A DNA stretch of 64,000 nucleotides from Nitrospira defluvii (GTDB lineage: Bacteria > Nitrospirota > Nitrospiria > Nitrospirales > Nitrospiraceae), in NCBI GenBank assembly GCA_011525625.1, contig WYAX01000016.1, positions 62,001 through 126,000 on the forward strand, written 5' to 3'. The translations under genes and the position numbers were made by a program. Under the pieces are notes generated by a model. The model worked only from the letters and a program-made list of their open reading frames with translations. It ran no database searches and was not told where the DNA came from. Of the stretch, positions 34,401 through 43,261 are shown in pieces. Each line of letters starts with the position of its first letter. Position 1 is the stretch's first letter.

Positions 34401-37400
34401 AAGCGGGAGGGGATCGGCGTGCAGGACAATTTTTTCGACCTGGGCGGGCATTCGTTGCTCGCCACGCAGGTCATGTCCCGGTTACGAACCGCGTTCGCGG
34501 TGGAGTTACCGTTGCGAACGCTCTTCGAGGCCCCCACGATCGGGCAGCTGGCTCTGGTAGTTGAGACGGCGAGAGGGAGCGAGAGGGGAGAGCAGGCCCC
34601 CCCGCTGATCCCGTTTGCGCGAACCGGACCCATCCCGCTGTCGTTCGCCCAACAACGGCTCTGGGTGCTTGCGCAGCTGGAGCCGGACAGTACGGCGTAC
34701 AATATTCCGATCGCCCTGCGCGTCAGAGGGGCGCTTGACGTCGCGGCCTTGGAGCGCAGCTTCCACGAGGTTGTCGGTCGTCACGAATCCTTGCGCACCA
34801 GGTTTCACAGTCTGAACGGGGTTCCGGTGCAGGTGATCGGGCCCGCCCGGCCGTTCACGATTCCGCTCATCGATCTGCAACATCTTCCCGAGGAGCGCCG
34901 TGCGCAGGCGGCCACTCGCTTGGCGGCGGTGGAAGCGGAGCGTCCGTTCGATCTTCGGTACGGGCCGCTCTTGCGCGTCAGTTTGATTCGACTCCGTTCC
35001 GATGAGCACCTTGTGTTGCTGACGTTGCACCACATCGTGTCGGACGCCTGGTCCGCACATGTCCTCGTGCAGGAGCTGACGGCACTCTACGCCGCTGCGG
35101 TCGAGGGGCGTCCGGCTCCGTTACCCGACCTGCCGGTGCAATACGCCGACGTCGCGCAATGGCAGCGGGCGTGGCTGAGCGGCCCGATCCTCGAACGGGA
35201 ATTAGGATTTTGGAAAACCGTGCTGGGCGGTGACTTGCCCGTCCTCAATCTTCCGACGGATCGCCCCAGGCCGGCCGTGCAAACGTCACACGGCGCGATG
35301 GTCACCGCAACCATCCAGCCGGGTCTTTCCGGGGACCTCAGGGCGGTGAGCCGCCGGCTGGGCGCGACTCTGTACATGACGCTTCTGAGCGCATTCTTTA
35401 TCCTGCTGGCTCGCGTTGCCGACCAGTCTGATCTGATCGTCGGAACGCCCATCGCCAACCGGACGAGAAAGGAAACGGAGGGGCTCATCGGCTTCTTCGT
35501 CAACACGCTCGCGATTCGCACGCGCCTCTCGCAGCAGAGCACGATCGCCGACGTCATTGCGACTGTGCGCGAAGCCTGCCTGGAGGCCTATGCGCATCAG
35601 GAGACCCCGTTCGAGAAATTAGTGGACGCGTTGCAACCGTCGCGCGATGTGAGCCGTTCACCGATCTTTCAAGTCATGTTCGATCTTCAGAACGCGCCCG
35701 TGGCCGACTTGCAGGTCAGCGGATTGGAGTTCGAGGCCATCGAGATCGAGACGACGACCGCGAAGTTCGACCTCTCCATGACGGTGCAGGAGGCGGACGA
35801 CGAGTTGATCGTGGGGCTCGAGTACAACACCGATCTCTTCGAGGCCGCCACGGCGAGCAAGCTGCTGCATCAGTATGAGCTGATTGTGGCTTCGTTGGTT
35901 CGAGACGTCCGCATGCCCGTGGGATCGATTGCCTTGTTGACCTCCGGGGAACGGCAGGCCCTGTTGTCGGTGAATCGGGGCTGTCTGCCATCACGGCCCG
36001 CGCTGCCGCCGTCGCGGCTCTTCGAACAGCAGGTGGAACGGACGCCGACCGGGACGGCGGTGGTATTCAAAGACGAGGCCTTGTCCTATGTTGAACTGAA
36101 CCGGAAGGCCAATCGTCTGGCGCGCTGGTTGCGGAGTCGGGGCGTGGGGCCGGAAGGGCGAGTCGGCATCCGCTTCGAGCGTTCCGTGGAGCTGGTCGTC
36201 GCGCTGTTGGCGATTCTGAAGGCCGGCGGAGCCTATGTGCCGATCGATCCGGCGTACCCGGCCGCGCGACAACGACAGGTGGCACTCGACGCAGGACTGG
36301 ATCTCTTGCTGATCAGCGGAGCCGGGCTGCCTGGCGATCATGAGTTCCCCATGCCGGTCCAGTCGCTCGATCTGCTGGGTGACGACCTGCAAGCACTGGA
36401 CGGCGACAATCTGCCGGGCATCTATTCTCCTGACCAAGCCGCCTATGTGATGTACACGTCCGGCTCGACCGGCAGCCCCAAGGGCGTCGTGGTCTCCCAC
36501 GGCGCGCTGTCACGGCACCTGCAAGCCATCGCGCCTGCGTATTGCCTCGGTCCGACTGATCGAGTCTTGCAGTTTGCCTCGATCGGCTTCGACGTGGCGG
36601 GTGAAGAGCTGTGGTCTGCTCTCCTGGTCGGCGCGGCCGTGATGCTGCAACCCTGCCGCCTGTTCGATTCGCTTCCGGAGTTTGCCCGGTTTCTCGATCA
36701 CCAACAGGTGACGGTCGCAGGGGTCCCGGCTTCGTACTGGCATGAATGGATCGGCGCCATTGAGAGCAGCGGCTGCGCGGTGCCCCGGTCCTTGCGGTTG
36801 GTGATCGTGGGCAACGAGCCGGTCGCCTCCACCGATCTTGACCGATGGCGGCGGCTGGTGGGTCCGACGGTACGGTGGCTGAACGCCTATGGTCCGACGG
36901 AAACCACGGTGACTGCCAGCCTTCACGAGCCGGTGCGCACGACGAGGAGCGAGCCGGCGACCGTCCCGATCGGCCGCCCCTTGGCGGGCCGGGCCCTGTA
37001 CGTACTGAACCGAGACCTCGAACCGGTGCCATTCGGGTCGCCGGGAGAGCTCTACATCGGGGGCGAGAGTCTGGCCCGCGGTTATTTGGGGGATCCCGCG
37101 CGCTCGGCTGCGGTGTTCGTGCCGGACCCGTTCAGCGAGAGGCCGGGAGCGCGCCTCTATAAAACGGGAGATCGGGTTCTGGTCCGGCGCGAGGGTACGA
37201 TCGAGTTTCTTGGTCGAGTCGACGACCAGATCAAGTTGCGTGGATTTCGCATCGAACCAGGTGAAATCGAAGCGTGCTTGCGCAGACATCCCGATGTGCA
37301 GGCGGCCTTTGTTCGCCCTCGAACGGACGCGCAAGGCCGAACGAGACTCATCGCCTATGTGGTGCCACGGGAGGCTGGGGTGGTGGAAAGCCAGACGCTC

Positions 37401-38633
37401 CGCCGTTGGCTCGGCCCAACGCTTCCGGACTATATGGTGCCCGCTGTCATCGTGCCGGTCACCGACCTGCCGAGGACCCCGGGGGGGAAGATCGATCTAA
37501 AGGCATTGCCCGAACCGGATTGGGCCGGCCCAGACCAGCAGCCCTCCGCAAGGCCGATCACGCCGCTTCAACGGCGGTTGGCGACGATGTGGAGCGAGGT
37601 CCTCGGTGTCGGTCGGATCGGGCTCCAAGATAATTTTTTCGATCTCGGAGGCCATTCTCTTCTGGCCGTGCAGCTGATCGCACGGATCCAGACTGTGGTG
37701 GATCGTCCCCTGACGTTGATGGACCTCTTCCGCCATCCGACCGTGGAGCAGCTGGCTCAGCGGCTTGACGAGGGGCAAGTCTGTCCATCCCCGGAGGTAG
37801 TCCCGCTGCGTGAGGGGCGTGACCTGCCTCCGCTGTTCTGCTTCGATCCCGATGGCACGCACGTGCAAGCCTATCGGCCGCTGGCGCTGTCGCTGGAAGA
37901 GGGGCGGCCGGTATACGGCTTGTCGTTGAGTCACCTCTTTGCAATGCGCTGGCAGGATGTGTCGATTCTCAAGCTGGCTGAGCGGCAAGCGGCAGCGATT
38001 CGCGATCGACAGCCGCATGGTCCTTATCACTTGGTGGGGTGGTCGAACGGGGGCGTGCTGGCGTTGGCGGCAGCGCAGGTGCTGGAGCGAGACGGGGAGA
38101 AGGTCGCGTTCCTTGGGCTCTTAGATAGTCAGCCGGAGCACGCCTTGTACGAGACGCAGGGGCCCACGCCGGTGGAGGAACTCCTGGCCTACATCCGGCG
38201 GGACCGACGAGATGCGTTCGCTGCCATTCCGGAATCCGAACGCATCGCCTTGAGGCAGAATCTGGATCGGCTGGATGAGGAGCACCGATTGGAGGCGGCC
38301 ATTCAGTGGGCGCGCGAGTGGGAGTTCCTCTCCCCCGAGGAGGCGGAAGCCTCGATCGGTTCGCTCAAACTCGGATACGCCTTGGCCAGGGAAGCCGCAC
38401 GGTTTCTGTCGAGGACCAGGAACCATCCCATCCAGGCCCCGATTCACGTCTGGTGGACGAGTGCGACCCTCTCGCGTTGGGGGAAAGGTCCGGTCGAATG
38501 GTCGGAGCATACGACAGGACCAGTCTCGGTGGAAACCGTGGACGGGGACCATATGGACGCGGTCCATAGCATCTACGCCCATCAGCGGATCGGGGCGGCT
38601 TTAGCAGGCGACACAGGGTGCTCTGGCACGTGA
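31458..38633 (+). CDS. NRPS4: interface-like domain-A7(Asp)-T7-C8-A8(unknown)-T8-TE
   Basis: This 2391-residue terminal synthetase has a GGGGGAAGG just before its ATG. The first ~440 residues have the condensation-domain fold signature (LSPQQKRLWLWQQ, IARHDSLRTTF), but the HHxxxDG position reads PGLCADA (about 140-146), so both catalytic histidines are missing. This fits the 'interface' subfamily that positions beta-hydroxylases. A7 (P-loop near 603) reads DLTKIGHVG(K), i.e. Asp; T7 has S999 (GGHSL). C8 ([11 protein letters not shown] near 1061) has HHIVSDAWS at 1191-1192. A8 (P-loop near 1665) reads DVEGIGAVT(K), which I cannot assign; Glu at the third position suggests a cationic side chain. 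T8 has S2067. A thioesterase from about 2125 has nucleophile S2196 (GWSNGG), Asp in LLDSQPEH and His at H2365 (GDHMDAVHS); it would hydrolyse or cyclise the finished peptide. This is the last gene of the operon. Confidence 0.94.
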   Translation: MQQEIEIEGLRLSPQQKRLWLWQQQGHFSLGRAVVTLDGAFDEDAVLAALRRVIARHDSLRTTFYRQPGMKVPFQVVHEAGDVDWQVLDLRHLTRDGEREEALEQVAHRSDAPDWERGPLVRAVFCRWTETHARVLLDIPGLCADAKSLSNMVAELSRALDGDPGDLGDDPVQYGQFSEWQHELIEAEEAAQGRAWWSRYTGAGPGRVVLPFERDPSLRDSDAGRRPIHRALSTAEIRRLQDRAGDAHVSLPVLLSGCWSALLSRMTESREVTCWWRTDGRPYEELSEGIGLFERWLPLPFRIEGNMALGDLLSLLSRQQAQAEDWQQYYAGRSEDEELQAVRDAIGFEYSRRPTPHRTAAGLIALAERSLCAEPFKLRLACLEDATGLAMSWHVDRERIPSEMMEVLADRYVELLRGLPDRLDIAIDELEIVGAQERIRLTRELNRTGHSCQSTSLMHSLIEAQAKQQSGHTALVAGGQRLSYDALNRQANRIARALRRRGVTIGARVGLCIDRSADMIVAMLGVLKAGAAYVPIDPAHAAVRLTPQMAQSGAEILLTRSATDQALLGFDGVRLNLPEDVVDEPDEDLDLAFSPDELAYVIYTSGSTGQPKGVAVSHRSLANYTSAVTGRLGLAGRLQFATVSTLSADLGHTVIFPALTSGGCLHVIDYETATDGRSFASYLSTHPIDVLKIVPSHFKALLATSEGEAVWPRASLIFGGETLSWDLADQVRQQATCRVINHYGPTETTVGATTTAVTDDPAPRIARSVPIGRPIDNLETYILDERLEPVPVGVAGELYVGGLGVARGYWNQPDRTAERFVPNPHASQPGSRLYRTGDRTRRLPDGSIEFLGRVDHQVKLRGFRIELGEIESVLREHPAIQDAVVTVREESQGESSLAAYYVARGVEPDGRSIQDFLRSRVPDYMVPTAVIALPALPLSANGKVDRHALPEPERDGQGVRHYVAPATPTETILAGLWTDVLKREGIGVQDNFFDLGGHSLLATQVMSRLRTAFAVELPLRTLFEAPTIGQLALVVETARGSERGEQAPPLIPFARTGPIPLSFAQQRLWVLAQLEPDSTAYNIPIALRVRGALDVAALERSFHEVVGRHESLRTRFHSLNGVPVQVIGPARPFTIPLIDLQHLPEERRAQAATRLAAVEAERPFDLRYGPLLRVSLIRLRSDEHLVLLTLHHIVSDAWSAHVLVQELTALYAAAVEGRPAPLPDLPVQYADVAQWQRAWLSGPILERELGFWKTVLGGDLPVLNLPTDRPRPAVQTSHGAMVTATIQPGLSGDLRAVSRRLGATLYMTLLSAFFILLARVADQSDLIVGTPIANRTRKETEGLIGFFVNTLAIRTRLSQQSTIADVIATVREACLEAYAHQETPFEKLVDALQPSRDVSRSPIFQVMFDLQNAPVADLQVSGLEFEAIEIETTTAKFDLSMTVQEADDELIVGLEYNTDLFEAATASKLLHQYELIVASLVRDVRMPVGSIALLTSGERQALLSVNRGCLPSRPALPPSRLFEQQVERTPTGTAVVFKDEALSYVELNRKANRLARWLRSRGVGPEGRVGIRFERSVELVVALLAILKAGGAYVPIDPAYPAARQRQVALDAGLDLLLISGAGLPGDHEFPMPVQSLDLLGDDLQALDGDNLPGIYSPDQAAYVMYTSGSTGSPKGVVVSHGALSRHLQAIAPAYCLGPTDRVLQFASIGFDVAGEELWSALLVGAAVMLQPCRLFDSLPEFARFLDHQQVTVAGVPASYWHEWIGAIESSGCAVPRSLRLVIVGNEPVASTDLDRWRRLVGPTVRWLNAYGPTETTVTASLHEPVRTTRSEPATVPIGRPLAGRALYVLNRDLEPVPFGSPGELYIGGESLARGYLGDPARSAAVFVPDPFSERPGARLYKTGDRVLVRREGTIEFLGRVDDQIKLRGFRIEPGEIEACLRRHPDVQAAFVRPRTDAQGRTRLIAYVVPREAGVVESQTLRRWLGPTLPDYMVPAVIVPVTDLPRTPGGKIDLKALPEPDWAGPDQQPSARPITPLQRRLATMWSEVLGVGRIGLQDNFFDLGGHSLLAVQLIARIQTVVDRPLTLMDLFRHPTVEQLAQRLDEGQVCPSPEVVPLREGRDLPPLFCFDPDGTHVQAYRPLALSLEEGRPVYGLSLSHLFAMRWQDVSILKLAERQAAAIRDRQPHGPYHLVGWSNGGVLALAAAQVLERDGEKVAFLGLLDSQPEHALYETQGPTPVEELLAYIRRDRRDAFAAIPESERIALRQNLDRLDEEHRLEAAIQWAREWEFLSPEEAEASIGSLKLGYALAREAARFLSRTRNHPIQAPIHVWWTSATLSRWGKGPVEWSEHTTGPVSVETVDGDHMDAVHSIYAHQRIGAALAGDTGCSGT

Positions 38634-38770
38634 TCCCGAACGAGGCGCCGCTCGTTGCGGCCATGGCACCCTGTCTCTATGTACTCTCTAGAAAACGAGA
38701 TGCGCTGAGCGCTCAGGATGGACAACGTGCGAGAAGATGCATCCCCGGCAACCGCGTGCTTGTCCTGAAA

Positions 38771-39145
38771 CTAGCGGTTGGGCGTGGCAGATCGGAGTTG
38801 TCTCATCAACCTGGGAAAATCTATTGCGCCCCATGATGCTGCAATCTTCTTGTCCTCGATTCTGTCAATCACCAGCGCGGTAAATTCGACCGGCCGCTCT
38901 GTGGGGGCAATACCTTGGAATTCTCCACGATGCGTGGCTCGATCGGTCGTACGCAGGGCCACTCTATCATCCTCTGCAAACAGATCATCAATCGAGTGGT
39001 GGGTGTCCGGGAATGATCGACGAAACTCCCGCTCAAGACGTTCCGACTCCTCTCGATCCATCGCGCTCCCATCCAAATGTCCTACATAGTCAGGACCAAT
39101 GAACTCGTCGAGACTTCCGGGGAGATCTTGTATTGGCGAATGCAA
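38771..39145 (-). CDS. SnoaL-like (NTF2-fold) protein, possibly N-terminally short
   Basis: This 124-residue protein looks like the SnoaL/ester-cyclase group of the NTF2 fold: LDEFIGPDYVGHL near the start, then FPDTHHSIDDLFAEDDRVALRTT, GEFQGIAPT and the closing FPRLMRQL. Members of this group bind small hydrophobic ligands and most have no known role. The only start available is a TTG at 39143-39145. The frame runs upstream only to a stop near 39182 with no ATG or GTG, and the usual first helix of the family is missing, so the gene may be truncated at its 5' end. It is convergent with NRPS4 and its base composition is lower in GC than the NRPS operon. There is no evident link to the siderophore. 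Confidence 0.6.
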   Translation of the reverse strand: MHSPIQDLPGSLDEFIGPDYVGHLDGSAMDREESERLEREFRRSFPDTHHSIDDLFAEDDRVALRTTDRATHRGEFQGIAPTERPVEFTALVIDRIEDKKIAASWGAIDFPRLMRQLRSATPNR

Positions 39146-39389
39146 TCCACCGCCGAATGAGCTCTTTGTTTGAATGCGTGGTCATGGGCTCATTGGGTTG
39201 CTGATGGACTCCTGCCGAGCGCGCAGTCCGCTATGGATTCGCCCTGTTTCCTTTCTGCATTCAATGATAGAGTCAGACTCGTCGACCAGGCAATGGGCAT
39301 GGGAATTGGTCGTTGCAGACCAGGCCTAGCTCCCCGACCGCGTGCAGCACCATAGACAGAGGGATCGGCACTCCAACGGGAGGAATCAG

Positions 39390-39971
39390 GTGGTCTCGCC
39401 TCAGATCATTTGCCTGAACGACACATCGAGCGCCGGCAAAACCGCCATTGCCAAGCAGCTTCAGGAAAAATTGCTGCCAACGATCTACTTGAACTTCTCG
39501 ATCGACAGCATCCTGTATACCCTGCCTCCCAGCGCCCTTGACCGCATGACTCATGGGCAGGATATTGCTGATCTCAACTATCCGCACTTGGTGGGGTCTT
39601 TCAACGCCTGTGTCGCGCGGTTGGTCGAGCTGGGCCATTTTCTGGTGATCGACAATGCGATGGATCGAACCGAACACGTCATCGACCTCCTCGAGAGGGT
39701 CCAGGGATATAGCATTCTGTTGGTCGGGGTTCATTGTTCGCTGGAAGAACTGAATCGGAGAGAACGGCAGCGGCAGGATCGAACGATCGGGGAAGCGGCT
39801 GCGCAGTTCAATCGGGTACATCGGGGTCTCATGTATGATGTTGAAGTCGATTCGAGCACTCAAGGCCCAGCTGAGTTGGCCTCCGAGATTATGGATTGCA
39901 TCAAACGTGTGGATGTCTTGCAGGGACGCGACAAGACCATGGCATACCTACAAACACTCGGCCATGGGTAG
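39390..39971 (+). CDS. Chloramphenicol phosphotransferase-like P-loop kinase
   Basis: This 193-residue protein begins at GTG 39390, preceded by GGGAGGAA at 39379-39386. The frame is open from 39342, but that start has no ribosome site. The P-loop NDTSSAGKT is at residues 10-18, followed by KQLQEKL and an Asp-containing FSIDSILY strand. The overall pattern matches the chloramphenicol 3-O-phosphotransferase-like family of small-molecule kinases. The substrate cannot be told from sequence; many family members in non-producers do not act on chloramphenicol. It stands alone, with short gene-free gaps on both sides. Confidence 0.7.
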   Translation: MVSPQIICLNDTSSAGKTAIAKQLQEKLLPTIYLNFSIDSILYTLPPSALDRMTHGQDIADLNYPHLVGSFNACVARLVELGHFLVIDNAMDRTEHVIDLLERVQGYSILLVGVHCSLEELNRRERQRQDRTIGEAAAQFNRVHRGLMYDVEVDSSTQGPAELASEIMDCIKRVDVLQGRDKTMAYLQTLGHG

Positions 39972-40125
39972 ACATGTGTGCTCGGCAGTTCACATGCGAT
40001 CACCGCTCAATATCGCTCTCTCCCAATAGGCGATACTGACAGCCGTGCGCAGCAGCGTCTGACAGACGTTGTCATGAGAAGCCAACCGTCTGATACGCAT
40101 TAAGGCCGGGGAGCGCTTCCGGCGA

Positions 40126-43100
40126 TCAGGACTGCGTTGGCTTGAGGGCCGCGACGTGCGAACCGTCCGTTGCCTGTGCCTGCCGCACGGGACCTCGCCA
40201 ACGCAACTCCGCCAACATCGTATAGATCACGGGTACCAAGAACAGGGTGAGGAGCGTCGAGAGCACGAGACCGTTGATGACGACGAGGCCGATGTGCCAC
40301 CGGCCGGCGGCGCCGGCACCGGAGGCCAAGGCCAAGGGGAGGGCGGCGAGGATGGTGGACATCGTCGTCATGATGATGGGACGAAGTCGCAACGCTGCCG
40401 CTTCGACGATAGCCACCTGAGTGGGACGGCCGTCCTGCCGCAGTTGATTCGCAAACTCCACGATGAGGATGGCGTTTTTCGTGACCAGCCCGATCAGGAT
40501 CATCAACCCGATTTCGCTGTAGATGTTCAACGTCCCACGGAACAGCAAGAGGGCCAGCAAGGCACCGGCCAGGGCCGGGGGCACCGACACGAGGACGGTG
40601 AGCGGGTGGCGGAAGCTCTCGAATTGCGCCGCCAGGATGAGATAAACGACCAGTAGGGCCAGCACAAAGGTGAAGTGGAGGTTGCCGGACGACTCCTTGA
40701 ACTCTTTGGTTTCGCCTGCGTAACTGATGCTGGCGCCGGGGGGGAGATGTGTGCGGATGATCTGTTCCAACGATTCCACCGATCGGCTGAGAGTGGAGCC
40801 GGGACCGACCCCGGCGCTGATCGTGGCGGCGCGCAGTTTTTCGTAATGGTTGAGCTGTTTGGGAGCGACGGCTTCGCTCAAGGAGACGAGGTTGCTGAGA
40901 GGGATCAAATCTCCCTGCGTCCCGCGGACGTGCAGGCGGTCGATGTCCGATTTGGTGCCGCGATGCTGGGGCCGCATCTGGATGATGACGGGATACTCCT
41001 TCCCCTCGCGCATGAACATGGAGGCTTTCCGTCCACCGAGGAACACTTCCAATGTCCGGCCGATCGTCTCGACCGGAATGCCGAGATCGGCCGCTTTGTC
41101 CCGACTGATGTCGACCCGCAGCTCGGGCTTGTTGAGGTCGAGGTCGCTCTCGACGTTCACCAACGCCGGATGGTTCACCGTGTCATGGCGGACCTGCGTC
41201 ATGATCCTGTCCAACACGTCATAGGTCGGACCGCGTACCACCAGTTGTACCGGCGTCTTGCTGTCTTCCTGATTAAAGGGCGGCGGGTTGAGCGCGAAGA
41301 CGCTGGCGCCGGGGATGGCCGACAGGGCCGGTTCCACCTCGTCGACGATCTCTCGCTGCGCCCGGTCGCGATCGGACCAGTCCTTGAGCGTGACCCAAGT
41401 GACGGCGCGGGTCACCAGCGTCGGGCGCCAGCCCCGCGCGACGACGGTGTAGTAGGAATCCATCTCGGGAATGCGTGCGGCCGTCGTCTCGGTGTCCTTG
41501 GTATAACGATCCGTGTAGTCGAGGGTGGACCCCTCCGGAGTGTTGACGTGGATGGCGAACCAGCCCGTGTCTTCCAGCGGCGCGAGTTCGCTCGGGAGGG
41601 CCCAGAGGAGCAGACCGCTCACGGCCAAGGAGACAAGAGCCGCGAGCACCACCAGCGAAGGCCGCCGGAGGGATGTCTCCAGAGTGGCCTGATAACGCCG
41701 GGTAAGCCATTGCAGCCAGGCGGCACTATCCAATGCCGACCCCGTTGACGACGAGCCGGCAACGACGGTTCGACTCAACAGGCGGGCGCACATGGCCGGC
41801 GTGAGGGTGAGGGCGATGAATCCCGACAGCAGCACCGATCCGGCGACCGCGATTCCCAGCTCCGAGAATAATCGACCGACAATGCCAGGGAGAAAGATGA
41901 TCGGAAAGAAGACGGCCGCCAGCGTCAACGTCGTCGAGATGACGGCGAACCCGATTTCCCGGCTCCCTTCGAGGGCGGCTTCCGTGGGGGGGAACCCCTG
42001 TTCGATGCGTCTGTAGACATTTTCGACCACGACGATCGCGTCGTCCACGACCAGGCCGATGGCCAATACGAAGCCCAGCAACGTGATCGTGTTGATGGAA
42101 CTGCCGGTTGCCTGCATCAGGACGAAGGTGCCCAGAATGGAGCCGGGAATGGCCACGGTGGGGATCAGCGTGGCACGGGCGCTCCGCAGAAATAGAAACA
42201 CAACCAGGACGACGAGGAGCACGGACAGGGCCACAGCCTCGTAGACTTCGTGCAGCGATCGCTCGATGTAGATCGAGCTGTCGAACGCGGTGACGAGCTG
42301 CATGCCTTCGGGAAGCAGTGCTTCCAACGTGGGCAGGGTGCGTTTGACGGCCCGAGCGGTCTCCAGCGTATTCGCCTTCGACTGTTTCATGATGCCCAGC
42401 CCGATCGCCGGCTTGCCGTTCACGCGCACCAGTTTTCGCTCGTCTTCCGCGGCGATTTCGGCAAGACCCACATCCTGCAGTCGCACCGGGTAGCCGTCAC
42501 GATAGGCCAGAATCAACTGATTGAACTGTTCCGGGCGCTCCAGCCCGCCGCCCATCCGCACGCTGAATTCCCGCTGGGTGCTTTCGATGCGACCGGTCGG
42601 CATGGAGACATTCTGTGTGTGGAGGGCATTCTCGACGTCTTGCACTGTCAGGAGCCGGGAGGCGAGCCGATCCGGATCCAGCCAGATACGCATCGCATAG
42701 CGGCGTTCGCCATCGAGGACCACGCTGGAGACGCCCGGCAACGGCGCGAGCCGATCTTTCAGCTGACGTTGGGCGAAGTCGGTGATGTCCAGTTCGCTGT
42801 GGCGGTCGCTGATCAGCGCGAGCCACATGATGCCGTCCGACTCACTGTCTTCCTTCATCACCAGCGGGGGTTCGATCCCTTGAGGCAAAAGGTATTGCAC
42901 TCTGGCCACCCGGTCGCGCACATCGTTGGCGGCGGCATCCAGGTTGCGCGTGAGGGCAAATTCAAGGCTGATGGTGGAGAGGCCCTCTCGACTGGTCGAC
43001 CGCAAGGTTCGCAGTCCCTCGACGCCGCTCAACGCATCCTCCAGCACTGAGGTGATGTCTGTTTCGACCAGTTGGGCGTCGGCGCTCTGGTAGACGGTCA

Positions 43101-43242
43101 GCACGGAAACCACGGGGAAGGTGATGTCGGGATACTCACGGATGGGCAGTCGTGAGTACGACAACAGACCGAAGAGCATCAGCAAAAGTGTTGCCACAGT
43201 GGCGAGGATCGGACGCTCGATGGAGAGGGCGGACAATTTCAT
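40126..43242 (-). CDS. RND-family inner-membrane efflux permease (HAE1/AcrB type)
   Basis: This 1038-residue protein has the typical RND length and layout. TM1 is at the N-terminus (SIERPILATVATLLLMLFGLLSY), followed by a large periplasmic porter domain, TM2-6, a second periplasmic domain and TM8-12. The proton-relay Asp pair is visible in GLVVDDAIVVVENVYRRIEQG. The end of the protein carries ILIGLVTKNAILIVEFA. With the membrane fusion protein immediately upstream (19 bp gap) it forms an efflux pair. No outer-membrane channel gene is in the window. The pair lies at the end of the exbB-exbD-tonB operon, which makes a link to siderophore export or recycling possible (compare PvdRT-OpmQ), but this is only inferred from position. 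Confidence 0.93.
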   Translation of the reverse strand: MKLSALSIERPILATVATLLLMLFGLLSYSRLPIREYPDITFPVVSVLTVYQSADAQLVETDITSVLEDALSGVEGLRTLRSTSREGLSTISLEFALTRNLDAAANDVRDRVARVQYLLPQGIEPPLVMKEDSESDGIMWLALISDRHSELDITDFAQRQLKDRLAPLPGVSSVVLDGERRYAMRIWLDPDRLASRLLTVQDVENALHTQNVSMPTGRIESTQREFSVRMGGGLERPEQFNQLILAYRDGYPVRLQDVGLAEIAAEDERKLVRVNGKPAIGLGIMKQSKANTLETARAVKRTLPTLEALLPEGMQLVTAFDSSIYIERSLHEVYEAVALSVLLVVLVVFLFLRSARATLIPTVAIPGSILGTFVLMQATGSSINTITLLGFVLAIGLVVDDAIVVVENVYRRIEQGFPPTEAALEGSREIGFAVISTTLTLAAVFFPIIFLPGIVGRLFSELGIAVAGSVLLSGFIALTLTPAMCARLLSRTVVAGSSSTGSALDSAAWLQWLTRRYQATLETSLRRPSLVVLAALVSLAVSGLLLWALPSELAPLEDTGWFAIHVNTPEGSTLDYTDRYTKDTETTAARIPEMDSYYTVVARGWRPTLVTRAVTWVTLKDWSDRDRAQREIVDEVEPALSAIPGASVFALNPPPFNQEDSKTPVQLVVRGPTYDVLDRIMTQVRHDTVNHPALVNVESDLDLNKPELRVDISRDKAADLGIPVETIGRTLEVFLGGRKASMFMREGKEYPVIIQMRPQHRGTKSDIDRLHVRGTQGDLIPLSNLVSLSEAVAPKQLNHYEKLRAATISAGVGPGSTLSRSVESLEQIIRTHLPPGASISYAGETKEFKESSGNLHFTFVLALLVVYLILAAQFESFRHPLTVLVSVPPALAGALLALLLFRGTLNIYSEIGLMILIGLVTKNAILIVEFANQLRQDGRPTQVAIVEAAALRLRPIIMTTMSTILAALPLALASGAGAAGRWHIGLVVINGLVLSTLLTLFLVPVIYTMLAELRWRGPVRQAQATDGSHVAALKPTQS

Positions 43243-43261
43243 ACGTCTGTGCCCTGGGGCG

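Noticed and set aside
38640-38657. Hairpin AACGAG-GCGCCG-CTCGTT just after NRPS4 as a terminator
   Set aside because: The stem is only 6 bp and no T run follows on either strand.
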